Positions 45,745 to 58,093 are shown, counted from the first letter of the stretch. The stretch is 64,000 bases of DNA from Bromus sterilis (GCA_950022295.1 OX465595.1:434676270-434740269), one strand, 5' to 3'. The notes: generated by a model not told the origin, from the letters alone. Numbers and translations: made by a program.

Positions 45745-46400
45745 ATGGATAATACCCAGTACCTTGAAATGGTTTCCTTCTTACATGGTGAAAGACTTAA
45801 AGAAAATGGGTCAAACTTCGTTAGTTGGTATTCACGCCTTAGGACGTCGCTCAAGAGAGCAGACATCTTGTTTACAATAGAAATGCATGTGGAAGAACAT
45901 ACGGACGATCATGTTGGCGATCAAGAGATACTTGATCATTATGCTCGCCGACAGAAATGCTCCGTAGTCAGGAATGTCATGATCTTCAGCATGTCAGAGG
46001 AGTTGGGCATACAGTTACAGGACACTGGCCCATATGACATGATGGACACGCTAAAGACAATGTTCGTACGTGAGTTCAGAATTGTCAGATTTGAGTTAGA
46101 AAGCAAGTTTCTATCTACAAAGATGTAAGAACACACAAGCCTTGATGGTCACTTAGACAGGATGCATGAGATGTACCTGACCCTGGTGGAGGACTATGAA
46201 TATTGGACAATGAACGAAAGCACCACGGAAGAGTTTGCAATAAATACGTTATTGCACTCACTCCCTCCGAGTTATGGTGATGATGTTCATAGCTATGTCG
46301 GGAGAGGAGCTAATATGAGTCTCCAGAACTTCATGACTGATCTCTTGACCGCGGACATTGCTCCTTTCGAGGATGCAGAAGTCGTGGATGGAGAAGGTAT
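45745..46400 (+). pseudogene. Copia gag, one nonsense codon
   Basis: The frame starts MDNTQYLEMVSFLHGERLKE and shows the plant Copia gag pattern: FVSWYSRLRTSLKRADI, then MIFSMSEELGIQLQD, then HLDRMHEMYLTLVEDY, and INTLLHSLPPSYGD. A single TAA at 46126-46128 interrupts it, and the same frame resumes at once. Near 46395 the coding texture stops at GAAG/GTATAT, and TTTATGAAAACAG/GACC follows at about 46491, so a short intron is possible. No zinc knuckle is seen. Gag would package the RNA of this element if supplied with enzymes in trans. Confidence 0.78.
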
Positions 46401-46521
46401 ATATTTGATATACTTTATAAATGTTTTACTCCCTTATACAACAGTTGCAGTAAATGAGTATCTGATACTTATTCTGTTTTATGAAAACAGGACCTGCTGT
46501 TGCATGGACGGGAAGAGGTGA

Positions 46522-49497
46522 AATCGAGGATTGATGGATATCAAGTCAGTTGATGGCCAGCATGGATTCCACCGAGACATCTATCATAGGAGATACTTAG
46601 AGTATTAGATAAATCTTATGTAATCATTATAGTATGAACACTTAGTTGTGTGTCTTGCATCTCGCGAGACAAAGTTATTCATGTAATGAGACAAGTCAGT
46701 TGTTCCATCTTTATGAATAAAAGTGTGCTTATACTTTGATTACGTCTTGATTTATGATATGATAGAAAGCATTTATAATACTACTATTATTGTCAAGAAA
46801 TATTCAATGTTTAATGATAAAGTTGTCTTGATTATAACAAGTCAAGGATTTGATTGCATGAGGTGACTTCATAACTGATGAATTCATTAAATGTATGATC
46901 CATTAACTTGTGAATTCATTATCGAATGAAAATCATAACTTGATTGCATGAGATGGATTAGATACACGATCTATGAACCTCTGCAATAAATATAATCGTG
47001 ACAAGGTTCTAGAAAGTAGAATTTGTGCCATTCATTATACATAAATGATGTACTAAATGGGCACGTAAGTTATCATTAAAGACTTCATATGATTAATTGA
47101 AAGTTGTATTCAATTGAGATCATAAAACTGAGATTCGGGAATCACAGTGAGAAGTGAGAATACCAGGACACATATCACTACGCTACGATCCGAAGTGATA
47201 AGTATTGATACTGACATAATGGGAGACTTGTGGAAGTTGTACCACAAACTACGATGGAAGTTGAAAGTGCTAGACTACTTAAACCATTCGTAGTCATACT
47301 AAACCGTAGTATGGTCTAAACGTTCTTTCCCCTAGCACTATAGTTCTTGTTGAATAAGTTGTTTAATTCATTAAGTTAAAACACCCACTTCATGAATAGG
47401 AAACCATCCTAATTCTTAACGAGACATGATAGCTCCATAACTGATGGTGTTATAAGGTTTCTTAAAAGAAAGAATTTCTTTGTAATAAAACTACAAGCAA
47501 TTGAAATTACATATTCTCCCCGAATAGCAAAATTTGTGTTGCTTGATTGGTAATGCGAGAAGAAGTCTCTCGACACGGATCCAATGGGAGATAGTAGAAA
47601 CTTTGACCGGGGTATTGGACCTTGCCTTCAGAATATCAGAGTATTGCAACGGAAGCATGTTCCGCTGTAATGACGCTATATAAGGAAGGATATGCCAAAG
47701 ATGATTGATCTTGGTATATGAGTTGAAGCCATTGTTGAATTTAGAAGGTTATCATGAATACGTTCTGTACAGAACAATAATCATGAGTCTTCTTAATAAA
47801 ACAATAAGGGAATAATATTGCTTGAAGACACAAAGGAATGATGGTAGCCTAGAACACGAGGAGAAATGAAATAATATTGAGTTACATTAAGGATGGCTCA
47901 CGTCCTGTGAAATAAATCGGTTATTTCATATTCTCGACAAACTGGAGAGTTATTGAGAACAATGTAATAGGCATAAGGCATTATTTGGTTATGACCAAAG
48001 TTCAATGGTGATTGACTACGGAAACGTAGGAATGCTTTAATCAATAAAATATTTCATTTACACTACAATGGACCATAGCCTGAAATTGCATCTCAGTAAA
48101 ATTTGGGATTTGAAAGAGAATTGCAATGGGCATGACGAAGGTTACTTCGTTAAAAGGATGGACTACAGTACCTCAAGACAGGAACCCTCAACCTTGATTT
48201 GATCAAGTGATTTTGTGATGACCAAAATATTGAGTGGGCCTGCAGTTTCATGAAACTGAGTGGGAGCTTTGAAGACTTCCCGAAAACTTGGAATGCAGAG
48301 GGAATTTTCTGAGTGGGAGCTTTGGAAGCTTTGTCATTATGTGAGACATAGTGAACAATAAAGTGACTTGATAAAAGCTGAACCACAAAATATATGAGTA
48401 TAAGATGGATATATTTGAGTGGGAGCATGATCATTGTCTCAAACATATATGCATTGATATGTGTGAAGAATGATCTCATATGTATATATATGGATATGCA
48501 TTGATTGTGTATATAGAGAATCGTCTCATATACATATGTGCATTATGATATATATAGAGCATAAGGCAAATAAAATACAAGATTGCAAGAATCTTCTTTT
48601 ATGTGAAATACCAACACATTACACGTTGAAATCTATATGAGTAGATTAAGATACGGATAATGAAACGAAGTGAAGGTTGGAATAATCTTCTAGACAAGAA
48701 ACAGGTTCTTGTGGCTAGAAATTATATAATGGATGAAATCCAAATATCACAAGCAATGTCTTGATGGAAGAATAGAGATGCACCATGTACTGGACATGTG
48801 ATCTTATATGTTCTTGACATATGATTCTACCATATAACATGCATTGTGAATCCAACAACAAAATGACTCAAAAGTTCTTGGAAGAAGAACAGATTCCGAT
48901 GTGCTTTAGGAGTAAAACACAGAATCTGAATAAAGTCCATGATTTCAGTATAGAGAGGAATACTGAGGACTATTCTCTAAAATATAGAAAGGATAATAGA
49001 CTTGAATGTAATGCAAGATTACAATTGCAAGCCATATTATGGGTCTATATGGAATTAGAGACATCACCAAAGACATGAAAGAAACGTGAGCAAAATTCAC
49101 GGCACTACAAACATAATACTACTTAAGAAAGTAGACGTATGGATAAAAGTTTAGCGTTAGAAGTATTGGACTTCTGGCTGAGTGTATTTCCTAGTATATA
49201 TGACTAAGGATAAGTCTTCTAAAGACTGAACCAAGAGATCATTGGAGGATACTGTGAAATAATAGTCTCACTCTCCCGCGAAACTTATATCCAACCATTA
49301 TATGATAATGAGTGGTATGTCAAAAGACCTTTTGACCTATACCAGTTGCAAAGGAAACATACGAATCTGAATTGGTGCAGTTCGTTGACGAACCCTCTTC
49401 CATGAGCATGCATGATCAATGAAACACTTATGTGATAAGATGATTATGATCGGAAAAATGCGGCTTGATTATTAGCACTCTTGTGCAAGTGGGAGAC
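46522..49497 (+). other. Non-coding interior of the Copia element
   Basis: No frame longer than about 110 codons occurs and no pol motif is recognised. GAGTGGGAGC or GAGTGGGCC recurs four times between 48220 and 48430, each at a sequence that could be a decayed relative of a Copia RT segment (speculative). The 3' end reads CTTGTGCAAGTGGGAGAC before the LTR. Confidence 0.6.
49486..49496 (+). promoter_or_regulatory. Polypurine tract of the Copia element
   Basis: CAAGTGGGAGA lies directly before the 3' LTR (TGTTGAATATATG at 49498). It is the same tract as at the two Copia ends near 60.2 and 62.4 kb. Confidence 0.8.
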
Positions 49498-51251
49498 TGT
49501 TGAATATATGCTCTAGAGGCAAATAATATATGATTATTCCAATATATCTAAGCAAGTTCATAACCAGTTTCATACCGTGCTAGAATTGCGTCAGTGAAAC
49601 AATGATGCAGGTGTGGTATAGAAACCCCCAGAGTTCCTAGTTAGCCTCTACATCGATAACTAGTTCATGGTCAACATGATGATCGTGGTTTCGCGATCAT
49701 GGACAATTAAGTCTCTTGACTATGAGGTCACCTCACGGGTTAAGTGACGTGATGAACATTACCCAAAGTAAGCATTACAGCATGATCAAATCTTATGAAG
49801 GTTCAGTGTTGTAATTACAGAACGTGGTAGACCGTTCCTTTGACCGTGAGTACGTGCATAATCACTATCTTCCCGGATGCTTTGACTTACATCCCACCAC
49901 CTGACTGAAATATGCGGGTCATAACGGTTGTATCTTAGGTATTCCGTGGAGATACGTTGAGGAGTATTGTTTACAAGAGCGGGATTTGTCAATCCATGTA
50001 ATGGATAGATACTCGGGGCCCACTCGGTGAGATTCCATCCATAAAGCTGCGCAGCGTGTGACTAGGTCACGGGGATGAATATCACGGGAACGAGTGAATA
50101 AGGATTTAATCAGAACGAGGTTGAACCAGACATAGGATGTCATTGATCGAATCTCGGAACAATCCAGTATCGTTGACAAAGGGAATGTTATACGGCGTAA
50201 GGTCCAATCGGTGTTGATATCCGAAATGCACAGGGGTCATTATGGGCATCCAGGTCCCGCTGATGATCATTGACCATAGCCTCTGCGAGGTCATGACTGG
50301 AGTGTTCTCGGACCGTAGGGTAACATATTTAATGGCTCGATGAAATCGGAGACCTTTTCGGAACCATCGGAGCAACCAGAGAATAAAGGAAACAATATCC
50401 GAGAAGTACCGTGTTGAACCGAAACAAGTTCGGAGTGAGCCGGAAGAGTTTCCGGAGCACCGGGAGATGGAATAATATGTTTTAGTTATTAATTAATTGA
50501 ATTAATAATTAAAATCATTTTATTTCTAATTAATATGTGCTATGGGCCTTAGTGGAGAAAAAGGCCCATTAGGGGAAAATAAAAAGGGAAAAAAGAAAAA
50601 GAAAAGGGGGGAGGCGCCATGGGCCCTAGGGCCCATGAGGGGTGCGCCCCCTCTCCCCCCTTGGCCGGCCAACCCCCCCTTTGCAAAGGGTTTAGTCCCA
50701 CATTGCTAAGGGAGGGGGGTTGACTCCCTTCCCCCAGCCTATATATAGATGGGCAGGGTGCACATAATTAATACACAGAAATTCGTGAGAAGATAAATAT
50801 AACTCTGAATTGAGATCGGTTTTCTCCGGTCTCCTCCCCTCTCTTGTCTCTTCCACGATGGACTCCCTAGTGTGAGTCTATAGTGGAATTGAGGCTTCTC
50901 TGCTAGAATCGGAGGCCGTCGTGCTGCCGAAGCTCCGTCCGGAGGTCTGCTTCCGCCACCTCCGCTGGATCGGAGAACGGAGGTCGTCATCGAGTCTCGT
51001 ACGTGTGCGAGTACTACGAGGTGATGCACGTGTGGCACTACACCCATCCGGGTGCTCAACACAGCCAGGGGGCTGTGAAACTTGATCGGCTACATCAACC
51101 ACGTTTGCGGGAACGTTTCCCGCGCAACGGACTACACCCCGAGGTATGTTATTTCCGCACTACTGTCCGTTACGGTAATACGGCTAGCTAGATATTGGGT
51201 TAAGGGAACGATAGTTAGAAAAATTTGTGTTTTCTGCTGCGAACCTCAACA
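49498..51251 (+). repeat. 3' LTR of the Copia-type element
   Basis: It runs from TGTTGAATATATG to GCGAACCTCAACA and is almost colinear with the 5' LTR, apart from a 2-bp difference in a G run and scattered substitutions. GGTAC follows. Confidence 0.95.
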
Positions 51252-51462
51252 GGTACATCAAGAACACTAACAGTATTCAGTGGCCTAATCCAGCGACCAC
51301 AGCGATAGTTAACAGCAAGAGAACATAGGCAAGCATCACAGATTGCTTATAGGTTAATGCACCTACTGCTCGTTGAGGAGACATGGCACCGTGTGTGAAA
51401 CTTACTAAGAAAGGCGTTATTTGCCTCCATCCTTCCGTGCCTACTGGTTTTATTTATATATC

Positions 51463-52053
51463 GTTTCAAATATAGCATCTCTTCTGATGTTTTCTCTCCT
51501 CATTTTCACCTCACATCTACACAGCCAAGCCTTACGACTGAATCCTAATTCGTGCTATTTCAAACAATCTTATAATTTGTGTCTGTAAATCTGCAGGTGC
51601 CAGCAGAACATGAATAACATGAGTAATTTGTCTTGTGGATAGCGTGGCGTTCTTGAAGACGATAGCATTTCTGGCATCCCAAATTTTCCACATAATAGCA
51701 AGAGCAATTGTCGGCCAGACAGAGCCATCAAGTTGCGGAGGGAGATGTGCTTCCCAGATGAGCTGAGTAGAAGGCTGGGCGTGAATGCCAAGGGCCATCC
51801 AAACCTGGCTGGAGTAGGAACACTGCAGGATGAGGTGATCGGTGTCCTTGAAGGGGTCTCTGCAGCGCGGACAGGCGACCTCAGGTGATCCAAAGCAGTT
51901 TCAAATATAGCATCTCTTCTGATGTTTTCTCTCCTCATTTTCACCTCACATCTACACAGCCAAGCCTTACGACTGAATCCTAATTCGTGCTATTTCAAAC
52001 AATCTTATAATTTGTGTTTGTAAATCTGCAGGTGCCAGCAGAACATGAATAAC
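51463..52053. repeat. Filler insertion between 156-bp target duplications
   Basis: The segment 51463-51618 is repeated at 51898-52053 with one mismatch. Both copies include the intron end CTGCAG and the first codons of the SKP2-like exon. Between them 279 bp is foreign. Positions 51625-51884 match LINE sequence 14920-15179 over 260 bp with three mismatches and no gaps, lacking both ends and A tract. A duplication this long with an internal LINE slice fits double-strand-break repair with templated filler rather than transposition. Confidence 0.85.
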
Positions 52054-52603
52054 TTAACGATATCATCTGCTCAAAAGTTCAGAAAGCTTCAGGTTCTCAC
52101 ACTTCGCCAAATCAAACCTCAGCTGGAAGACAATGCAGTAGAGGCTGTTGCCAACTACTGTTATGATCTACGTGAATTAGACCTGAGCAGAATTTTCAGG
52201 CTTACTGACCGGTCATTGTACGCATTCACCAATGGATGTCCTCGGCTTACAAAACTGAACATCAGTGGGTGTTCCAGTTTCAGTGACAGTGCCTTAATCT
52301 ACCATAGTTGCCACTGCAAAAACCTGAAGAATTTGAATCTTTGTGGGTGTGGAAAGGCAGCAACTGATGGATCTTTACAGGTAGGAGTATTTCGCTTAAC
52401 CCAAGATTTGCTTAGCATGTTTTCATGAAGCTCTGTTTAATCTCTGAAAATCTTGATGCAGGCCATAGCACGAAACTATGGGCACCTGCAATCTTTAAAC
52501 CTGGATTGGTGTGACAATGTCACAGATTAGGGGGTTACCAGCTTGGCGTCAGGTTGCCCTGATCTCAGGGCCCTAGATTTGTGTGGCTGCGTTCTTATTG
52601 CAG
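52032..52603 (+). pseudogene. SKP2-like F-box/LRR protein gene fragment
   Basis: Exon 52032-52380 follows CTGCAG and ends TTACAG/GTAGGA. Exon 52462-52603 follows GATGCAG and ends TTGCAG/GTAATC. Together they encode leucine-rich repeats of the cysteine-containing type (LTKLNISGCSSFSD, LKNLNLCGCGKAATDGSLQ, LRALDLCGC). They match the middle of plant SKP2A/SKP2B substrate receptors of SCF ubiquitin ligases, including KPQLEDNAVEAVAN. A TAG at 52528-52530 stops the second exon where a coding residue is expected. The F-box and the last repeats are absent. The plus-strand fragment is without promoter or end and is best read as a captured or relic piece. Confidence 0.85.
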
Positions 52604-53159
52604 GTAATCACCACATGGTTATGACTAATTCTTTGGATAACCTATTGCTCTTCATTGATTGATGAGAAGCAAAGCTGCTTCTATGTTTGTTTCTGTTAAT
52701 AATAATCTTCTAGGTTGTATTTTCGGATATGAAACTTACTATCAGAATCGTGCGTATGGACAAAGTACAAATAGCAAGCATATTTCTGAAATTAAATAAA
52801 AGGGGCAGTGGCAAATAGAACGCTAAGACTAAGCAGCGTTTCACCCGGCAAACTGCACCCAGATTATGAACACCGACCACACATGCATAATCGAACAAGA
52901 AGGTTCCAAACAAACAACTGTAGGAAGGATCTAACAGAAAAGCCAATCAGGGAGTGTACGACAAGGTGGATTCCTTGGCTCTCTCCACCAAGAATAAGCC
53001 AACAAAGGGATCTAGCAAGAATAAGCCAAAGTCTGGGACCTCTAATAGGCAGCCTACGCCATGGACTGGGGCCAAGAATAAAAGAGCCCACCAACCAACG
53101 GTGGAATAAACGGGAACAGGAGTACAAGAAGAAAGCGACCTGTGGTTTACTGGATGAGT
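52604..53159. other. Intron-like and unassigned sequence
   Basis: This follows the SKP2-like exon, at first as an intron (GTAATCACC). It then becomes sequence with AAGAATAAGCCAA repeated twice (about 52990 and 53018). No coding region is recognised. Confidence 0.35.
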
Positions 53160-53900
53160 GAAGATCGAACGAAAAGGAACAGATCCGGCGCAGCAAGAGC
53201 AAAACTCCGAACGACCTGCAGAAAACAGATCTGAAATCAGCGACTCAATAAGTAAAAGGATTCAGAACCATAGCACACGGAGCTTGGGAAACCACCTCAA
53301 CCGGCATCACGGGAGCGCGGAGCCATCACAGATCGATGGCTGCCTACTGCTGGAACGGAGCGCCAGCGGCGAAAACAAGCAAGAGGCGGCCCGCCGACGG
53401 TGGAACCAAGCAGGGCGTAAGCGCAGCGAAAAGCAAATCGAAAAGGGGAGGAGTAGAGATGGGCATGGACGCGAGGATAAGAGAGGCCACCCACCCACCC
53501 ATCCATCACGCACGCCGGGTGGGCGTACCCGACGGCGAACACGGCGCCTCCACGACGCTGCTGCGGCCCCCACTTGCGCCAATTCCATCGCCGAGCGACC
53601 GAGGCGGTCCGGCTCCCCCGAGCCCCGCAACTGTCTGAGACGCCCTCCTCCGAGAGGGCCAGGAGATGTACCCGTTGACGAACACCCAGCCGCCAGGCCC
53701 TCCCCGAGCGACCGAGCCGCACCGCGTCCACCGAACCATCTCACCGGGAGGGCCACCAGACGTACCCGCCGGCGGGGCAGATGGGAACACCTCACCATGG
53801 CCCAGCCCATCGGACGCGCGAGTGCAAGTGACCTGAGAGAGCCCCTTGCCCCGCACGAATCATCTATTGGGATTCCTCTCTAGCCGCTGCACCAACGCCA
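53160..53900 (-). promoter_or_regulatory. GC-rich gene-5'-end-like fragment
   Basis: The block is GC-rich on both strands with long by-product frames. On the minus strand, GC-rich sequence changes to a leader-like stretch with CAGATCTGTTTTCTGCAGGTCG (near 53220), which resembles a cereal 5' leader and leader intron. It is cut off from any recognisable coding region. It may be another captured 5' end. Confidence 0.25.
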
Positions 53901-54729
53901 CCTCTTTGATGCAGGCCATAGTGTCGCTTCCCGGTGAACCCTAGACGCAGCCAGCCTCGCCTCCCTTGCCTCGTGCGTCATGGCGCCGTTTATTGCTGCC
54001 CCCCTGACAGATCCAAGCCGTTGCCCAGGCCTCGCGGACCGACAACGGCCATCGACATCTTGACAGATGGTCGTCCACCACTCGCCTGAACTATCAGAAG
54101 AGAGCTCCTGCTTTGGTTTCACATCCAGATTCGATGGTGTACAGGTGTAGGCGAAGAGGACCAAGACTTGCAGCCTTATAGGAATGGCAAGGTCCTCAAC
54201 AAGATGAGAGAATGACTGGAAGTTCAATCGGTGTTGGGGCAGCCTAATTTCCTCCTCCACATGCCGGTGCAGTGGCAGCGGAGGGGATGACGGGTTCGTT
54301 GCTTACCTGTGCACAAGAAGATGGTTGAGGCCTAAATTGGCAGTCTCGCCGTCCAGGATTCATGAGTCTTACAACTTCTGACGCATGTAAGTAACCATAT
54401 AAATTATATGTGCTTTAGTAATGCCAAGGTTCCTACTCCATATGCGCCGGTAGTTTCATGGCTTACCAAGCACGTGCACTACATGTCTATTCTCCACAAA
54501 TATGAGATTTTTCCTACACTGACAAACAGTATCTTAACTGTAAATGGTTTTGAGCATGCAACTCTTAGTACATCAGTTGAAAAATCTGAATAATGCTCTA
54601 CACATAAGCATTTACTTGGCTCGAGTAAAAACTAAAAAAACCAATGGCATTCAAAACGTGCTCTTGCTTGATGAGCAAGCCCAGAAGCCATCATACATTT
54701 TATCAAAATATAAATCTCTGTAATGGTGG
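53901..54729. other. No gene seen
   Basis: A minus-strand frame at 53880-54260 (MEEEIRLPQHRLNFQSFSHL at its start) is open for 126 codons but has no recognisable family. The rest is AT-rich. Confidence 0.3.
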
Positions 54730-54901
54730 AGTATATAAGAAAATTACCAATCACAGTCAATTTTCAGTGGCATACATACTTGAACTCTTTTGAGATGATG
54801 TTGTCAAAACAGTGAAGTATATAGGAAAATTACCAATCACAGTCAATTTTCAGTGGCATACATACTTGAGCTATTTTGAGATGGTCTTGTCAAAACATTG
54901 G
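54730..54901. repeat. 86-bp tandem duplication
   Basis: AGTATATA(A/G)GAAAATTACC begins at 54730 and again at 54816. The two units agree at most positions through TTGTCAAAACA. They are non-coding. Confidence 0.8.
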
Positions 54902-56145
54902 CTCATAAATTTTATAAGTGATTATTGTTTAGAACATACATGGGCCATGTATATCTGTTTGTATGATGCAAACCTGGGTCGTGGTGGTAGCACTTGGTTT
55001 CTTTATTTGCCATATTTATGTAATTATTATTTTCTCGAAAGCAAGTAAATTTCTCATCTTGCTCCTGAGACAAAGTTCAATCTAGAGCACAAGGGAAAGT
55101 ATTATGTGAATTACTTTTTCTGTTGTTTCTGCAAACTTAAGTTAGGGCTTTCGGTATTTAAACATCCTATCTTATTCTGCTTCAATAGTTTAAGAAGTCA
55201 CACGATTAATTTAATCTGTAGTAAAGAACATTTTCTTACTTAACCTAAATTTAACTCTGGACTTAATCTCAAAAAAACTCTGGACTTAATGTGGATTTTC
55301 ATCTTGAATTTGTGTTTTATAGGAAAATTCCTACAACAAGGATTTTTCACACTGAACTCCTTAAATTATACAAACTACAAAGTTGTCTAATTTCCATCTT
55401 CTATGCATAGGCAATTGAAAGTCTCAGTGGCACTTCTTCCTGCTATTGCATTCATGATGATTGTTATGCGACTACATTTTGCTATCGTCAAGCCTTCCAA
55501 GAATCTGCTCCCTTGATGTTTACACAAGGGAGATACTACTAAGGAAGCAGAGCATGGATAAGTTCCAACAAATTAGAGAGTGATAGATGACAACTGGACC
55601 TTTACAGACATGACAATGTGATCTCCACGACTGCAGCTAATAGCTCGCAATTTTTCCTATGGGAATGAGCTGCTGGGTATCAACCGAATGAGGATTAGTG
55701 GCCTCATAATGACTTTTTCGGTAGATATTTTGTTCAAGAGAGGATGCCAATATTTGTCTTCAAAATTGAGCCTTCCATGACCTACTTGACTCCTTAGTTC
55801 TTATTTCTCTTAGGCATACAAATATTTTTGGAGGATGCATGTGTTGGAAAGATAATGGATTACCATTTACTTATGGTGTAGTTATGGAATTATCTATGTA
55901 TCAGAATAAGGATGCGCATGTAATTATAGCTTCAGTCCACACCTCTTAGATTTTTATGCATGTTTATTTGGTAATATTGTGTTTGTTGTGTAAAACTTAT
56001 TGGTCGTTCGAAACAGATTTAATTCATATTATTATTTGGATAATGGTAGCCACCACACGTTCCTCCCGCCCAAACGCCCACATGCCCTGCGCATCAATAT
56101 TAAAGCACACATCCATCCACACCCAGCTTTTATGTTTTTTGGATT
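54902..56145. other. No gene seen
   Basis: AT-rich intron-like sequence without assignable coding region, terminal repeat or RNA gene. Confidence 0.45.
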
Positions 56146-56401
56146 TAAAAAAGTTTTATCTCCTAAATAAAAATTCCGATTAAAATTCCGCTTTCACCAT
56201 TAAATCCGTCTCGACGATATCTTCAAAACTAGATCCCATATTGATATGTTTCCAAAACTTTTTTTTTACCAAAAGTTGTCATGTTGTTTACAGTAAAATT
56301 GCCATCATGTTTACACTAAAGTTGCCATGATGTCTTTCATCTATTATTTTCTTCTAGATTTAAAGCCACTATTGTATTTTAACGCCTTTTGGCCCATCGC
56401 C

Positions 56402-56970
56402 GAGGACCGGGGAGAGCTGTGGTGATGCTTAGTGGACCCCCAGCAAATATCTGGCGCAGGGGGAGGGGGTGCGCGACATGGTTGTCTCCTAGGTTACGAA
56501 TGCGTCGAGGAGATCCTCCGACGCATCTCAATGCATGACGGTGGGAGAGGGGACATGGATCGGGGGGAGAGTTTGTCGACGGTGTGGTGCTGCTTTGGCG
56601 GCAACTACTTTTTGTGCCCATGGCAATTTCTATTCATAGGACATGGCAATTTTCTATTCATAGGACATGGCAATTCTTATTCATAGGAGGACCGGGGAGA
56701 GCTGCGGTGATGCTCAGTGGACCCCGATCAGATATCTGGCGCGGGTGGGGGGAGGGGTGTGCGACACGGCGGTCTCTTAGGTTACGAATGCGTCGAGGAG
56801 ATCCTTCGACGCATCTCAACGCTTGACGGTGGAAGAGGGGACATGGATCGGGGGGAGATTTTGTCGACGGTGTGGTGTTGCTCTGGCGGCGACTTTTTTT
56901 GTGCCCATGGAAATTTCTAGGACATCGCAATTTCTATTTATAGGACATGGCAATTCTAATATATATGACA
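56402..56970. repeat. 285-bp tandem duplication
   Basis: GAGGACCGGGGAGAGCTG starts at 56402 and at 56687. Both copies contain TTACGAATGCGTCGAGGAGA and GACATGGATCGGGGGGAGA at the same spacing. They differ by scattered substitutions and small indels. Frames crossing the duplication are open in both copies but are GC-rich by-products. Confidence 0.8.
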
Positions 56971-57480
56971 TGGAAATTTCTATTCATAGGACATGACAAT
57001 TCTAGTTCATAGGACATGACAATTTCTATTCATAGGACATGGAAATTTCTATCCATAGGACATGACAATTTCTATTCATAGGACACGGCAATTCTTATTC
57101 GTAAGACTAGCGTCTACAACTTTAAGTTGTCACCCTCACATAATTAAACTTGCCATAAAAAATATTAGCAATTGTCATGTTTCGTGTCACACATGTGGTA
57201 ATTATCAACATTGCCATAAAAACGGGACACACGTGTGGGCGGAAAGATGGCAAGCCCACACGCTTTGGTGGCAACTTTAGCACATGTGAGATGGCAACTT
57301 CGCTAAATACATGGTAACTTTGGCTAATAATTGTCATCTATGTACACCTAAAATTAGCATCTAAAAATGTGTTGGCGGAAGTGCCTCCGATATACGGCAA
57401 TTTTATTCATATGACATGGTAATTCTTATTCATAGGACATGGCAATTCTTATTCATAGGACATGGTAATTCTTATTCGCA
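56624..57480. repeat. Minisatellite of about 23 bp
   Basis: Variants of ATTCATAGGACATGGCAATT recur many times between 56624 and 56700, again from 56925 to 57100, and from 57400 to 57480. Spacer sequence with AAGTTGCCACCCTCACATAA (57483 on, similar at 57122) is also duplicated. Confidence 0.75.
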
Positions 57481-58093
57481 GGACTAGCGTCTACAACTTG
57501 AAGTTGCCACCCTCACATAACTAAACTTGCCATAAAAAACATCAGGGATTGCCATGTACTCGTGTCACACATGTGATAGTTATCAGCATCCCAAGTTTTT
57601 TCTATCTACCAATGACAAACTATTTCCTTTTTGTGTCCATGGCAAATTTAACATATCTTTCGCCATGGCAATTTAAGATGTGTTTACCCAAGGTAAGTTT
57701 ATAAAGTTTTATTTTATGAATTACGACAAATTTACATAGAATGTTGAAGAGGAAGTGCAAAAAACGTAGTTGAAAGAAATGATGGTAATTTTAGTGCAAA
57801 CAACATGGAAATTTTAGTGCAATAGACATGGCAATTTTGAACCCGAAAAAAAAAGTTGTCAAAACATATCGATATGGGATCTAGTTTCGAATATCTCGTC
57901 GCGACGGATTTAATAGTGAAAACGGTTCTTCAATTGTATTATTTATTTAAGAGATAAATCATTTTTTAAAACTGAAAATGCAAAAGATGTTGCTGACGTT
58001 ATACAACGCATTCATGCATGCATGCACAGCCTGTGCATTCGGGCAGCCAAGCCTCCACGTGACGTTCAATGAATATCACTGTCCTATTATTTT

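Larger units (their letters stand above)
42918..51251 (+). mobile_element. Non-autonomous Copia-type LTR retrotransposon
   Basis: This element of 8,334 bp has LTRs of 1,756 and 1,754 bp, a perfect target duplication GGTAC (42913-42917 and 51252-51256), a primer site, gag and a polypurine tract. The 4.8-kb interior has gag near its start. I found no integrase, RT or RNase H, so it must depend on another Copia for movement. The LTRs differ at roughly 27 sites by my count, indicating a recent insertion. It split a tract holding the USP and SKP2-like fragments. Confidence 0.93.
56146..57965. mobile_element. Long inverted-repeat element with internal satellites
   Basis: The left arm (about 56146-56270) and right arm (about 57840-57965) are inverted copies. 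Shared blocks include TTAAATCCGTC, ACTAGATCCCATAT and GATATGTTT, and TTTATCTC(C/T)TAAATAAA. The interior is full of CATGGCAATTT and GTTGCCATG motifs on both strands, a texture frequent in Triticeae non-autonomous DNA elements. No transposase is present. Superfamily is uncertain; a Mutator-like foldback is one option. Confidence 0.5.

Noticed and set aside
53297..53883. Overlapping long frames on both strands as protein-coding genes
   Set aside because: Very high GC produces open frames on five of six readings. No conserved domain, start context or splice pattern supports any of them.
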